In this document: in pieces, positions 1 to 10,643 of the stretch
How the letters are laid out: each line of letters begins with the position of its first letter
Numbering within the stretch: position 1 is the stretch's first letter
DNA from: Gnetum montanum
Taxonomy: Eukaryota > Streptophyta > Gnetopsida > Gnetales > Gnetaceae
Assembly: GCA_015680685.1 (NCBI GenBank)
Contig: MNCI01013583.1
Coordinates: 666,604-730,603, forward strand
Length of the DNA: 64,000 nucleotides
Direction of reading: 5' to 3'
Notes under the pieces: generated by a model
The model's input: only the letters and a program-made list of their open reading frames with translations
Databases searched by the model: none
What the model was told of the DNA's origin: nothing
Made by a program: the position numbers and the translations under genes

Positions 1-1717
1 GGAGACTGTCCATCCTCTGTTTTAGCCCAGAGTAAAAAGAACTGCTACTGTTATTATTTTTTTAATAACTGGTAATTTAATTCCCAAGATTCTGCCTTCC
101 AATTAGAGGTATTGCAGAACCTGAAAATACCTTGGGCTAAGGAAAAACCTTGTTAAATCCCAACTCCCATGAACTGCGTTGATGATTATAATTTTAGACT
201 TATTTCAGGCCCTCTTTCTCCCCTAGACTCAGATTTGATTGCCAAAAATTTAATCCTCACTTTCAGACTTTGCTTGTCAACTTTAGGATGCCTAAAGTTG
301 AAGAAAAATATTGGTTGATTCTCCCATGAGAAGCAAACCCTAGTGTTGTAACTCCATCTACTGTATGATGTGAGCTAGTTTTTATAAGACATTTAAAATA
401 TATTTGACATGCACAGTTACTTTTTTTCAATTGTGTGATGAGGATAGTGGGATCTTGGAAGCATGGAAGTCACCTTGGAGTAAATCTTTTATTGCATAAT
501 AAATGTTTTGTACATTTCACCATAGTTAGATTTCCTTTCATGCAAAGTAAAATATTATTTATTTATTCTTGTATTAGTATGCGAACCCTATTTGTTATCA
601 GCAATTATATTCTTTCATTTGTGCAAAGAAAAAATACAAAAATATGTGTGATCATGTATGTTTTTTGTTTTCCATAAAATTAACCTAAATGAATTAAGAT
701 TAGAAGCCTTTTGGACCCTAGGTTAAGAAATTCACCTAAACTCACAGCTAGTAACTAGGAGGATGATGCATTTGATTGGTGTGCATTGTGTGAAGCATGT
801 AGTATTTTTAGGGATCATTAACTAATCATAATAATAATAATAATTATATATTCATCCCCATACTTTGAATGGATGGGTTGTATTTTTTATTTATTTTGCA
901 TACACCCTGCCTTGGATGTGGAGATGAACACCACTATCCAACCCTACCCATACATACATTTACTTCAACTTAATATCCTGAACCATTTTACCCAAAAGTA
1001 TTAAATTGCACAACAACTGAAGGTTTTCTCAATGATGCAAGTGCAATTCATATGTACCCAACTCACCTATAATCCCATGTCACCTATCTATGGCATATCA
1101 AGGTGTAGAACAAAAATGATGGTTGAGCCAAGCCTTGTTTGTATAGCTTAGAACCTTAAGATAACCCAACACACAGCTGGAAGGTAACTGGATTCTTCAA
1201 GTTGGATAGCCCTTAATGTGAGAATGCAATGCCACATTGCATGGGCAAAGTTATTGAAACCTATATATTTTTTATTCCTAGCCATTGTTTGAAGTATATT
1301 ATAGATTAGATGATCTTGTTCGGCAGAAAACATAGTGGACAATTAGGAGTACATCCAACTACCTCCGTTGGTGCTGCTTGTAAAATGAAACTTGAAACAA
1401 GTGAGTCACATATATGTTTGATGCTTTCTGACTTCCTAAGTGATGGGGAGCAGTAGCCATCACCCTTGTCAATGCTAGTCTTTAAGGTATCATAGTGCTA
1501 CTAAAGATAAATTATATACAATCAATGCATATATCCTTAGGATTATGAGAAGTGGCAGGGTTTCATCTCATCAACAACTTGTTAGCATTATTATATGAGT
1601 CATATCTATAAGCATAGCCCCATGTTTTAATAGGATTGAAGAAAAAAATTATCCTGATTTTTAGAGGGTATTATGGGTCCTTCAAGCCCTAACAATGGTA
1701 TTCGATCTTGCAAAATT
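1..1717. other. AT-rich non-coding DNA, no gene recognised
   Basis: No coding region, RNA gene or recognisable transposon protein is seen here. The only simple feature is an (ATA)n microsatellite at 828-844. Because the FTSH11-like exon 1 at 7339-7907 reads leftwards and ends in a splice donor, this stretch is probably part of that gene's first intron, but this is inference. Confidence 0.4.
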
Positions 1718-1745
1718 GAATGGCAAGTTAGATGCAGCATCACAG

Positions 1746-1757
1746 TGGTATCAAATC
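1746..1757 (+). other. Putative primer-binding site (initiator Met tRNA type)
   Basis: TGGTATCAAATC follows a CACAG that could end an LTR. It differs from the usual plant TGGTATCAGAGC at two positions. The second copy of the block has TGGTATCAAAGC at the matching place. Confidence 0.45.
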
Positions 1758-2476
1758 TCCTGTGATTCAACATTGACAATGAAGGTATGGAAGTTGTTGC
1801 AAAGTATAAGTAACACTAGTTGCAGATCTGGCAACTAATTCATCAAATTCAAACTGGTGTAGGGTGCATGTATACGAATGATAGTTTCATTGTTGGTCTA
1901 TAAGGGTTTGCAATGACAGTTTCACACCAATAAACAAGAAGGTCAAGTGTAATGATAAAGTGAAATATGATTGTGATGAGCATGTCAGTCATAAATTGCA
2001 ATATTAATGACATGAACAATTTTTGGACTTGATGAGTAAAGGTTTCAGCAAGAACTACAATTCAACAATAAGGGCAACATAATTTCAAGGGTTTTGGCAA
2101 CATTGAATGTAAAATTATGTTGTGGTTAGCGACAAACAAGGTTATCGTTATGGTAGAAATTACCACAACTTGGTCATTGATGACAATGGTACATCAAAAG
2201 ACATTGGAGGATTGTAATATGACGGTGAATTCAATGACAGTGTGGATGTATGCAATGGTGCCACTATTACAGAAGTTGCAAACAGTGACAGTAGCATAGA
2301 CAGTAAAGGAGAAGGATAAACTTTGGTGCTGAAGAGAGCAAATAACACCAGCAGCTTCAGCCATTTCTAATGGCTTTATAGCTGTGTGGCTAGAAGCTAC
2401 ATTAAAAATAATTACTCTTGATTGCAAACCAGAAAGATTTGTGTTTGGATTAGTGAGATCAATGATGTTTCTTGTA

Positions 2477-3015
2477 AGTTTGTTGTTTTACTGAGCAGAT
2501 TGTTCTTAAAGGGTGCATTGTTGGTCTAGCAAGGAAGGTTTCTCATATAGGTTTGTTGTTATGTTGGCAAAACAAGTTGTTTTGCAAGGTTCATTTTTGT
2601 GTTCACAATATGAGTTGTCCTTGCAAAGTTCTTTGTTATGTTCACAATATGCTCTTCTTGTGGGTTTGTTGTTGTGTTTACAAGATGAATTGTTTTGCAG
2701 GTTTGTTGTTGTATTTGCAAGACAAATTGTTCTTGTGAGTTTGTTGTTGTGTTCACAAGATGCATTATCCCTATGCAATTGTTGTGTTCGCAAAACAAGT
2801 TGTTCTTGCAGATCTTCACTAATTTTGCAATATGGTTGTTCTTGCAAGTTAATTGCTGTATTCGCAACATAGGTTGTTCTTGTGTGTCCTTTATTCTTTA
2901 TGCAAGACAAATTGTTCTTGCATGTTCTTTATTGTTTTTGCAAGACAGATTGTTCTTGTAAGTTTGTTGTTGATTTCATAGAATAGGTCATTCTTGTAGG
3001 TTTACTGTAGTTTTA
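2477..3015 (+). repeat. Minisatellite of about 38 bp units, copy 1
   Basis: Around 13 diverged head-to-tail units built on GTTCTTGCAGGTTTGTTG followed by TTGTGTTCGCAAGACAA. Unit length drifts between 37 and 39 bp. The array is largely free of stop codons over 60 to 130 codons on both strands, a by-product of its repetitive composition and not evidence for a protein. A related array lies at 4540-4990. Confidence 0.75.
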
Positions 3016-3161
3016 CACGATTGATTATCCTTATGAAATGGATCGTTGTGCATGTATCTCCAATGTTGCACGAAATTGAATAGTGCACATTTTGAAATGG
3101 AATTTGAGTTATGGGAGTGTAATCCCTAGTTTGTTCCTCATATTGACATTGACAGGACAAA

Positions 3162-3535
3162 TGTTAGAATAGATAGCAATGCCAACAATCTTAGCCCCCT
3201 AGACATTTCTAGAAGTTTGTAGGCAACTAGAGAATATGTCTAGGTTCAATGAACCTTGGGTTTACTTAAAAGCAACCACATGTATAAATTGAGATAAAAG
3301 GTAACGAAACCCAATATCTAAGTGTTTGCCCTAGTTTGGTTTAGTAGGGGCTCAAGACTTATTTTTAGTTTCTTGCCGTTCATGATGGCTTCGGGTGTGT
3401 GCTTGGGTTTGTTTCCATTGGGCTAATTCATTGTGCTAATTTTTTAATCCAATTGCAAAATATGTTATTATTGATGGTCCTTACAGAGATATTAGAGCTA
3501 GTAGAAGTGAATGGCAAGTTAGACGTAGCATAACA
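3162..3535 (+). repeat. Candidate LTR preceding duplicated copy 2
   Basis: The segment starts TGTTAGAATAG, a start common in plant copia LTRs, ends in AACA, and is followed after one base by the primer-site-like TGGTATCAAAGC. Its length of 374 bp is reasonable for an LTR. No second LTR was found to pair with it, so the call rests only on its ends and on the primer site. Confidence 0.35.
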
Positions 3536-3536
3536 G

Positions 3537-3548
3537 TGGTATCAAAGC
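3537..3548 (+). other. Putative primer-binding site (initiator Met tRNA type)
   Basis: TGGTATCAAAGC differs from the common plant copia primer site TGGTATCAGAGC at one base, and lies one base after the candidate LTR end at 3535. Confidence 0.5.
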
Positions 3549-4118
3549 TTTTGTTATTCACCATCATTGATAAGGGCATAGGTATTGCAACAAAGCATAA
3601 GGAACACTACTTGCAGATTTGGCAACTAATTCATCATATTCAAACTCCTATAAAGTGTGTGTCTATGGAGGATTGACTCGTTGCTGGTCTATGATGGTCT
3701 ATTACAGATGTTCTACGAGGATTTGCTAGAGATGAGGGTTCTGCATCAATAAATAAGAAGGTCATCTGTAATGATGAAGTTTAATATAACTACGATGGAC
3801 TCGTCAATCATAATGGCAATATAAACAACATGAACAATTTTTGGAATTAATGAACAAAGGTTTCAACAAGAAACACAGGTCAATACTAAGGGCAATACAG
3901 TTCCAAGGGTTTTGGCAACTTTGAATGTAAAATTATGGTATGGCTTGACAAACAAGGTATTGTTGTGGTGGGAATTACCACAACTTGACCATTAATTATG
4001 ACAATGCAACAAGAGACATAGATGGACTACAACATGACAGTGAAGTTAGTGGCAATGCAAATGTATACACTATAGCCACTGTTGAAGTTGCAAATATTGA
4101 TAATAGCATAAATAGTAA

Positions 4119-4308
4119 GACTTTGCTTAGGGACCATCATTTGGAGTGATGGTCAGGTACTCATTTCCCAAGTCAATGACCTAGGTTCGAGCCTAGGCAT
4201 AGCCACTCAAAGAGGTTATGCTTTCACTCATCTACCAACCCTCCCGGAACCTTGCCTAGCAAGATGAGCACTATGGCTCTAGGTGATAATCCTTTTTATA
4301 AACAATAA
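4119..4308 (+). mobile_element. tRNA-derived SINE
   Basis: A 190 bp insertion present in copy 2 of the local duplication and absent from copy 1. It has a perfect Pol III B box GGTTCGAGCC (4184-4193) and an A-box-like TGGAGTGATGG (4142-4152), 42 bp apart as in tRNA genes. It is flanked by AGTAA at 4114-4118 and 4309-4313, matching the empty site CAGTAAAGG in copy 1. SINEs of this kind depend on a LINE reverse transcriptase for movement. The family is not identified. Confidence 0.7.
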
Positions 4309-4539
4309 AGTAAAAGGATGTACTTTGGTGTCAAGGGTAGCAAACAACACAGGTGGCTTTTAGGTAGTTCTATTAGCTTTATAGCTAAGTGTGGCTGGAA
4401 ACCATGTTAAGAGTAATTACTCTTTGCAATTCAAAAGGATTTGAGGTTTCTCCTAGAGGTTTGCTAGTGTTTTGTTGGATAAAATGTTCTTGCATACTGC
4501 AATGTTATTTTCACAAGACAATTTTCTCTAATAGGTTCA

Positions 4540-4990
4540 TTGTTGTGTTTGCAAAACAGGTTTTTCTTGTTAGGTTCATTGTTGTATTTGCAATGTGGGT
4601 TGTTCTTGTGAGGTTCATTGTTGTGTTCGCAATACAAGTAGTTCTTCCGAGGTTCATTACTGTGCTTGCAAGATGAGTTGTTCTTATGGGTTTGTTGTTA
4701 TGTTCAAAAGATGCATTGTTCTTGCACAATTGTTGTGTTCGCAAAACAAGTTGTTCTTGCAAACTCTTTGCTAATTTTTCAGAATGGTTGTTCTTGCAGG
4801 TTCTTTGTTGTGTTCGCAACATAGGTTGTTCTTATGTCCTTTATTGTTTATGCAAGACAAATTGTTTTCACATGTTCTTTGTTATTTTTGCAAGACAGGT
4901 TGTTCTTGTCAACTTGCTATTGATTTCACAGAACAGATTGTTCTCATAGGTTCATTGCAATTTTGCAAGATAGATTGTTCTTACGGATTC
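4540..4990 (+). repeat. Minisatellite of about 38 bp units, copy 2
   Basis: Same unit type as 2477-3015 (GTTCATTGTTGTGTTCGC then AAAACAAGTTGTTCTTG), with about 11 units. The retained order relative to flanking sequence shows that the array already existed when the block was duplicated. Confidence 0.75.
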
Positions 4991-5071
4991 TTTGCTTAAA
5001 TGGATTGTTGTGCATGTATAACTGAAATGTGGCATGAAATTGAATTGTGCACATTTTGAGATGGAATTTGA

Positions 5072-5317
5072 AACTATGCAGAAAGATGAGCACAGAGATG
5101 CACCATGCAACAAGAAGATAGATACTTCATGAATTGCACATTGTATGCACTACACACTAAGTTCAGCATGGAGGCATTGTATCTTCTAGTTTGATGTATC
5201 AATTGTGAAAGAAATATCTCCCAACTCATTATTGTCTCTAATGTATCCAATGAGGGAAGTGACTTATTTTGTGTCTAAACAAATATTCATTTTTTGGGTT
5301 CACTACTGCTAATCGGG
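5072..5317. other. Spacer, nothing recognised
   Basis: Short AT-rich stretch between the duplicated fragment and the solo LTR; it ends with the left target duplication TCGGG (5313-5317). Confidence 0.4.
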
Positions 5318-5350
5318 TGATGAAGCGCTATATAGTTGATGCGTCGACTA

Positions 5351-5368
5351 GGCCGCGTATACGCGGCC
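5351..5368. repeat. 18 bp perfect palindrome in LTR U3
   Basis: GGCCGCGTATACGCGGCC equals its own reverse complement. It lies between the LTR start and the TATA box, the region that normally holds LTR promoter elements. Confidence 0.8.
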
Positions 5369-5442
5369 GCGTCGACATGGCCCCGTCGACGCAGCCTTCC
5401 TGCGTCAACATGGCCCTGTTTACGCAGCCACCTATCCTGGCC

Positions 5443-5450
5443 TATAAATA
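5443..5450 (+). promoter_or_regulatory. LTR TATA box
   Basis: TATAAATA in the context CCTATAAATAAGAGGGCC; the related LTR at 57222 has the same box in GCTATAAATAAGAGGGCC. It would place RNA start about 30 bp downstream. Confidence 0.65.
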
Positions 5451-6202
5451 AGAGGGCCTTCTGCCTTATTTAAAAAAGCTTCGAGTTAGTTGTAGCGAAG
5501 CTCTTGCATTTTGTTTTCGTAGGAGTTAGATTATTTTCCCAAAGTGCATGCCCGCAATGTGATGCTTGTAATTGTACAGCACCTTTATTCGAGTGTGACG
5601 TACTTGGACACGCACATGATCGGAAATAAAGATCAAGATTACTTCATCATTGCAGCATTCACTTAGTTTTAATTGCTTAATTATTATTGTTAATTGTTAT
5701 TGTTATTTATTGTTTTCTTAGTTAATATTTCTTTATCATCATTTACTATTCCTGTTGTTAAATGTGGAATGAGTACGACTTAATCATGAGCATTTAAGTG
5801 TGACTACTTGGTAACCCAGTAGCGTACCTAGGATCTACGCTTGGTAATCCCAATAGTAGTCATGCACGAGGTCCAAGATGTGTACGGATGATTAAGGAAC
5901 GGATGCTCATCGCACTTAGGGTAGCTTAGACTACATTTCATATTACGCACTAGTTTAATCAATATTATCTTCCATTGTCTCTAGGAGTAGCATTAGTTTA
6001 GGATCACATCATACGCCTCACTCTGGACTAAACCATACGTGACAAAGCAAATACTAGTCCAGGTGGGAAGACAGTGAACTGCGATAAACGTGTAACGATC
6101 TAGATACCACAACTAGCCTGTCCACGGAGTTCGACCGGATCATGCGTAAATGCTCGTATTCGTATGGTTGAGTGTAGGGGTACCTCGCCGCTCATCATCA
6201 GG

Positions 6203-7338
6203 TATGTGTGTGTTTTGTTGTTGTTGTTTTAGATTTGGTTTGGGGGGCCCAGCTAGCTTTTTATATTGATTAATACTGTTTATAACCTTGCAAAGCATAC
6301 ACCCAATTTTGTAATTGTACAGCACTACACACTGTTTAACATAATATCTTGACCCTTCATTTAAAAGAAAAAAAAACTTTACCTTGCTCTACTAAACTTT
6401 GTAAACTCTGCTTTCCCTTTCCAATTTTCTTCAACAATACTTGACTATGAATTTCATATGAAAAAAGAAACCCCATTTGCAAATAATGCAGTGTTTTTGA
6501 ACAACAGAAATTGAAGTTCTCAAATACTAATTTTGTAGAAATAAGAATACGTGAACAGAAAAACAGAAAGAAAGAGGAAATTTCATCTCAATGTTGCAGA
6601 GTGGAATGTTTTCTTTGATTATATATTTTTCAAAAATTTCATATGTATACCTGTAAATATTTTTCAAAATTTTAATTTTTTTAATTAATAATTTACAACA
6701 CATAACATAAAAATTGTGTCCAGTATATTAGTTTTGTTTCTCATCATTAAGAAGTTTTTAGATGCAGCAGTATTCGATGCCCTCAAATTGTCAGAGACAT
6801 CATTTTTTTCAATAATTATGCGCTAGTTTGAACCTCTAAAATTTTCGTATTACCTCTGCATTATCAAGATCCTAAGAAAGCCAACAATGAAAAGTTTTTA
6901 CCTTCCTTGCATACCTTAATCTTGTCTTTAAAGAAAACTCTACCAATTCCAATATCTTGTAAGATAAACCAATAGTTGCCATATCGTTTTGTAAAAGTCA
7001 ATATAAGGTGGAGAAGTGATTGACTTCATATTCAGGACTCTCTCATTTGATATATCAGATATCCTACCCAGAGGCCAAAACACTTTTTATTAAGAAAAGT
7101 CAAGTTCATTTGATGTTTGGTACCTAGATTGCGAATTAGATTCCCGTATTGTCCGTTCATTTGCGAGTTTGATTGATTGATTGAGAGTGTTTACCCTAGA
7201 ATTGTAAATTTGAAACACGGAAATGTTGAAACCATCCACGCACATGTCCGAATTCATACAAAATACTAAAATTCCAAGCCTCAATTATGACTTGGTTCAA
7301 TTACGATAAAGTGAGGCAACAGCGGGAACGGACCGGAC
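6203..7338 (-). other. 5' part of the presumed FTSH11 intron 1
   Basis: AT-rich sequence with no transposon protein or further exon seen. It begins, on the minus strand, with the splice donor GTCCGG directly after exon 1. An extension of the exon 1 reading frame reaches a stop near 7281 and is taken to be read-through into the intron. Confidence 0.5.
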
Positions 7339-7907
7339 CTGTACTTATTTAGCTGAGCGAGAAGGGCACTCTGCTTGGAGGCGTCCAAGGGATGAGCATC
7401 AGCATCAGCGAGCAAATAATGCAAGCGCTTCTCGTGGCGCAAAAAGGGCCACCACTTCCACCATGTCGAGGCCCAGGACGCCACCACCTGGTTCACCGTC
7501 TTCCACCACACCGTGAGTTCAAGCCCCAATTTGGAAACCTCCGCAGATTCACTTGCGTTGTCATTTCGAAAAACGTTATCCTCTTCCTCCTGTGCCTGCA
7601 CCTGCAACTGCTCCGCATCATCAACAACAATGGATTCCTGTTGTTGCTGCTCCGTTGAGCCTTCATCGTTAGCCAAGGCCTTGATTGCATGAAAGGAACA
7701 TCGCATTCGCCATGGACCGAGGCCACTGCTGCTGCTGCAAATGAAACTTGATTGTGCTCGTGCTCGTGCTCGTGCTCGTGGAAATGGCTGCGGATACAAA
7801 GCGATTCGAGTTCTCGAGGAGATGTTCTTTGCTGAAACCAAACAAACGCAGGCTCGCGACTGAGCATGAACATGAAACGTCGCCACGGACATCGTCACAG
7901 TCTGCAT
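7339..7907 (-). CDS. FTSH11: FTSH11-like ATP-dependent zinc metalloprotease, exon 1
   Basis: Encodes 189 codons plus 2 bases. Residues 1-60 are rich in Ser, Arg and Ala with few acids, as in a plastid or mitochondrial transit peptide; an (RA)n run comes from a GCTCGT repeat (7754-7781). An acidic Gln/Glu-rich stretch follows. The last 45 residues (WWPFLRHEKRLHYLLADADA, then HPLDASKQSALLAQLNKY) match, from memory, the segment of plant FtsH11 just before its membrane span. Translation ends at an AG/GTCCGG donor (exon end 7339), phase 2, so the next codon could be the Ser seen in homologues. Known FtsH11 is an organellar membrane-bound AAA protease linked to heat tolerance. The AAA and HEXXH domains would be in later exons that are not in view. 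The ATG at 7907 is used; a second ATG lies at 7892. The exon is GC-rich and intact, which argues against a pseudogene. Confidence 0.72.
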
Positions 7908-8037
7908 CGTCGTCGTCGACGACGATAATAATAATGTTGTTCTTCTTCTTCTTTGCTTCCTCTGTTACTGCTTCTGCTAATTCGCTTCCTCTGTAAAGGC
8001 TGCAGCTTTGGCCTTGTTCTGTGCCTGCGATTATCGG

Positions 8038-8047
8038 CCTTATATGC
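8038..8047 (-). promoter_or_regulatory. TATA box of the FTSH11-like gene
   Basis: On the minus strand GCATATAAGG, about 130 bp upstream of the ATG at 7907. The intervening leader carries GAAGAAGAAGAA, a pattern common in plant 5' UTRs. Confidence 0.5.
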
Positions 8048-8070
8048 CCTATCTCGCACCCTGCAGCGAT

Positions 8071-8080
8071 TTCACGTAAG
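8071..8080 (-). promoter_or_regulatory. ACGT-core element upstream of FTSH11
   Basis: CTTACGTGAA on the minus strand contains ACGTG, the core bound by plant bZIP and bHLH factors in light- and stress-regulated promoters. It lies about 30 bp upstream of the TATA box. Confidence 0.4.
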
Positions 8081-8099
8081 AGATAAGAGACAGTAAAGT

Positions 8100-10640
8100 G
8101 GGGAGAGTGAAAAAACAGACTTCACCTTCTCCTCCGCTCTTTGTTCCCGTTCTGGCATTTACTAAATTCTTTACGAGCTTTAAAATACCAAGATGGTGTA
8201 TCAAAATTGTTAACTTAAACCTTCCTTGTCATGATGCCTGCCGTGCTGTGGGTTTAAAATACGAAGGTGTCTTTAAAAACATTACTAAGCATAATGTTAT
8301 GTTCGGATTCTAGTCTTCGCTGTTGGTGATTGGAATATGCCCGAAACAAGCAAATTGTTGGAGAAACTACCTTATCTCTGTCTTTCTCATTAAGCAAGCA
8401 CTGATTTTTGGCCATGCTTTGAATCCGGTGAATCCCACGAGCGCACTAGCCTGTTAACTCGCCCTATTACCTGCGTATATTACAAAGGGCAAAGTAGTTT
8501 GTTAACAAATTGGTATGAACTCATTACTTTTTGGTTCTGCTTGATACCGCAGAATTTTTAATGTATTTTGAAACTTTGCTGGTATATTGTTATGCCAAAG
8601 CAAGTTTCTCGCAAGGCAATGTGCTTCAAGGAGTAGAAATTCGAAAACCTTAGCAAAAGATAGATACACATATTGTCGTGGCCTACTAACATGCAGCCTT
8701 GTGAGCTAATTAATTGAGTATCGACCAATGATCAAACTAGCTATCTCCTATAATGTAACAAAGATTTGTGAGTTAATAATTTGAATCACATTCAAGGCGT
8801 TGTTATATTCTTTTATAATTCTTTTTTATCTCTTATATTGACTATATGTCTTAAGGTGTAGTTATAATCAAATTATTTTAGGTTATAGCACCCCTATTAA
8901 AAGCTAGAATCTATACTAAACTCAAACATACTTAGAAAACACTACAAAGCCGAATGAAATGCTACATGGTAAGGTTAAGAAAAACCATAAAACAAAAATG
9001 CCCCGCATGATTACTATGAACACATTCGCTACTATTTGAATAAAATAATAATATGAATTTACTTGATGAACTTTTAAAAGGGCATTCACTATTGTATTAG
9101 TTTTGGTGGCATCACCTTAATACAAAAACTATTAGAATAGAGTGTTAGAACATAAAACAATTTGACTATATGTGCAACTATTAAACTGAAATTGAAATTT
9201 TCTTACTTCTACTTAGACCTTTTTAGATATATCAAACCACTCATTCATTTTGATGTAAATGTTGTAAAGATAAGACTATCCTCCCCACTTATAATTCATT
9301 TTCCTATTTTTATTTATCAAAGCATCAATTGAAAGGTTGTACACTTAAGTAGACATCCCTAAAATTAGGGAGGCTTTCTTTTTCATATTATTTTTTGCAT
9401 TTTCTACTTATTGCTAAGCATGTGGTGTACTTTGAATTTTTTGCTTATTATTAATATTTGTTTTTTTGGGTCTAACACCCTACTATACCAAAGTTCCTAT
9501 TATAGGTTAAAAGATTTTCCTCAAAATGAAAGAAGGGGCCAAAGGTGTTAATGTGAGCTTATGCCTTTTTTAGCAAAATCATTAACCCCCCAAATTATAA
9601 ATAAGGATGGACCCCTTTCATTTTGTAACCTCATTGAAGAAATGTCAAGTGAAGTAAACAAGCTATCTCTTTCTTACATTTGAGTGTATGTGCTTCAAAT
9701 GTGCTTAGGTTGAAGACCTCTTAGTTTCACTTCCTTTTCTTTCTTTTATTTTCTCATTCATGTACACATGATTCTCATATAAGTTGATCCTTTCAACAGG
9801 TCAATCTTCTCCCAGATCTATATATCACATAAAGTCACATGAATTTTTCAATGTTTCTAAAGTTTTCTCACAATTAGTTATTACATTTACATGTTTCTCA
9901 TGTTTCTTCTAAGTGTTTGATGCTATATGTATGTCTTAATTTATGTTCTTGTTTAAATTTATGTTTATAGATACAAATATTGGAAACCATGAAGGGTTCT
10001 GTGAGGGTTTAGCAACCATTCATCAATTCCTTTATTAAATCTTTACAAAATTGAGAGGATAAACTTCCAATTAACCCTCATTCACACTCTTCAAAAATTT
10101 TTGATTTAGTTTTTAAGAATTTATATCTTCCTTAAATTAAGATTTCATCCTATTTCACCAAACTAAGTTTAATTGATCTACATCTTATTATATGAGAAAT
10201 TCTCAAGCCACGAATGTTTGAATTCATGTTCAAAGCATGTTTAAAACCTCTAGTTCTACTATTCATTAGTAGAACTACATGTTATTTAAATATTGTTTAT
10301 AATTCATATGTACTTCATGCCTTTGCATGTTGAAAGGACTTTAAAACTATAACTGTGTCTATATGACCCTACATGTTTGACAGCTTGATATATATAATGA
10401 TATTAGTATTCATTTTGATCCATAAAGAGTCTACTTATGAATTACTAACATTGCATGCTTATGTATAAAAAATTCTACATCTAGGGCATGATGCACCATT
10501 GAAGCATTGCCTAACTCAATAAGTGTAAGAAAATAATACCTGCCTTGAATAATATGAATATTATGCTTTTGCATCACATCATTTAAATGCAAATCAAAAC
10601 TTCAATTACAAGATAGGTAACACAAAATTTGAATAAACAC
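8100..10640. other. Intergenic AT-rich DNA
   Basis: Upstream region of the FTSH11-like gene. Only short chance open frames are present, and no transposon motif, RNA gene or tandem array was recognised. Confidence 0.4.
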
Positions 10641-10643
10641 ATA

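Larger units (their letters stand above)
1718..3108 (+). mobile_element. Duplicated LTR-element fragment, copy 1
   Basis: A 1.39 kb block repeated as a diverged second copy at 3509-5071. Both begin with GAATGGCAAGTTAGA and, 28 bases further, carry a TGGTATCAAA sequence (1746-1757 here) resembling a primer-binding site for initiator Met tRNA, as in many plant LTR retrotransposons. About 700 bp of similar but non-coding sequence follows (for example GGGTTTTGGCAACATTGAATG in part at 2090), then a minisatellite, and both copies end with a segment reading GTGCACATTTTGA. No gag or pol is recognisable, so this may be a non-autonomous element or a remnant. Orientation is taken from the primer site. 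Confidence 0.5.
3509..5071 (+). mobile_element. Duplicated LTR-element fragment, copy 2
   Basis: Diverged second copy of 1718-3108, offset by 1791 bp at its start. It contains a SINE (4119-4308) that copy 1 lacks; without it and one target duplication the two copies have nearly equal length (1368 against 1391 bp). The order of parts is the same: primer-site-like sequence (3537-3548), about 700 bp of non-coding body, minisatellite (4540-4990), and the closing TGTGCACATTTTGA segment. It shows no coding capacity. Confidence 0.5.
5318..6197 (+). repeat. Solo LTR of the Athila-like family
   Basis: The 880 bp unit begins TGATGAAGC and ends GCCGCTCATCA, the same ends as the LTRs of element A. It is flanked by TCGGG (5313-5317) and TCAGG (6198-6202), a 5 bp target duplication with one change. 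No primer site follows and no internal region is present, so LTR-LTR recombination has removed the element body. The U3 part is GC-rich, with three GTCGAC sites (5343, 5371, 5385) and an 18 bp perfect palindrome (5351-5368). A TATA box lies at 5443-5450. The LTR sits in the presumed first intron of the FTSH11-like gene. Confidence 0.85.

Noticed and set aside
2506-2910. Open frames of 100-134 codons on both strands in the minisatellite
   Set aside because: They follow from the repeat unit composition, are Cys/Leu- or Asn/Thr-repetitive, and appear on both strands in several frames.
4142-4193. A/B boxes considered as a functional tRNA gene
   Set aside because: No acceptor-stem pairing is evident, and flanking duplications with an empty site in the sister copy show a SINE.
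7493-7873. Overlapping 126-codon frame inside the FTSH11-like exon
   Set aside because: It is an alternative frame on the same strand; only the 7907 frame matches FtsH11 and ends at a splice donor.
8098-8313. 71-codon plus-strand frame upstream of the FTSH11-like gene
   Set aside because: No recognisable protein and no supporting signals; it lies in the promoter region of the opposite strand.
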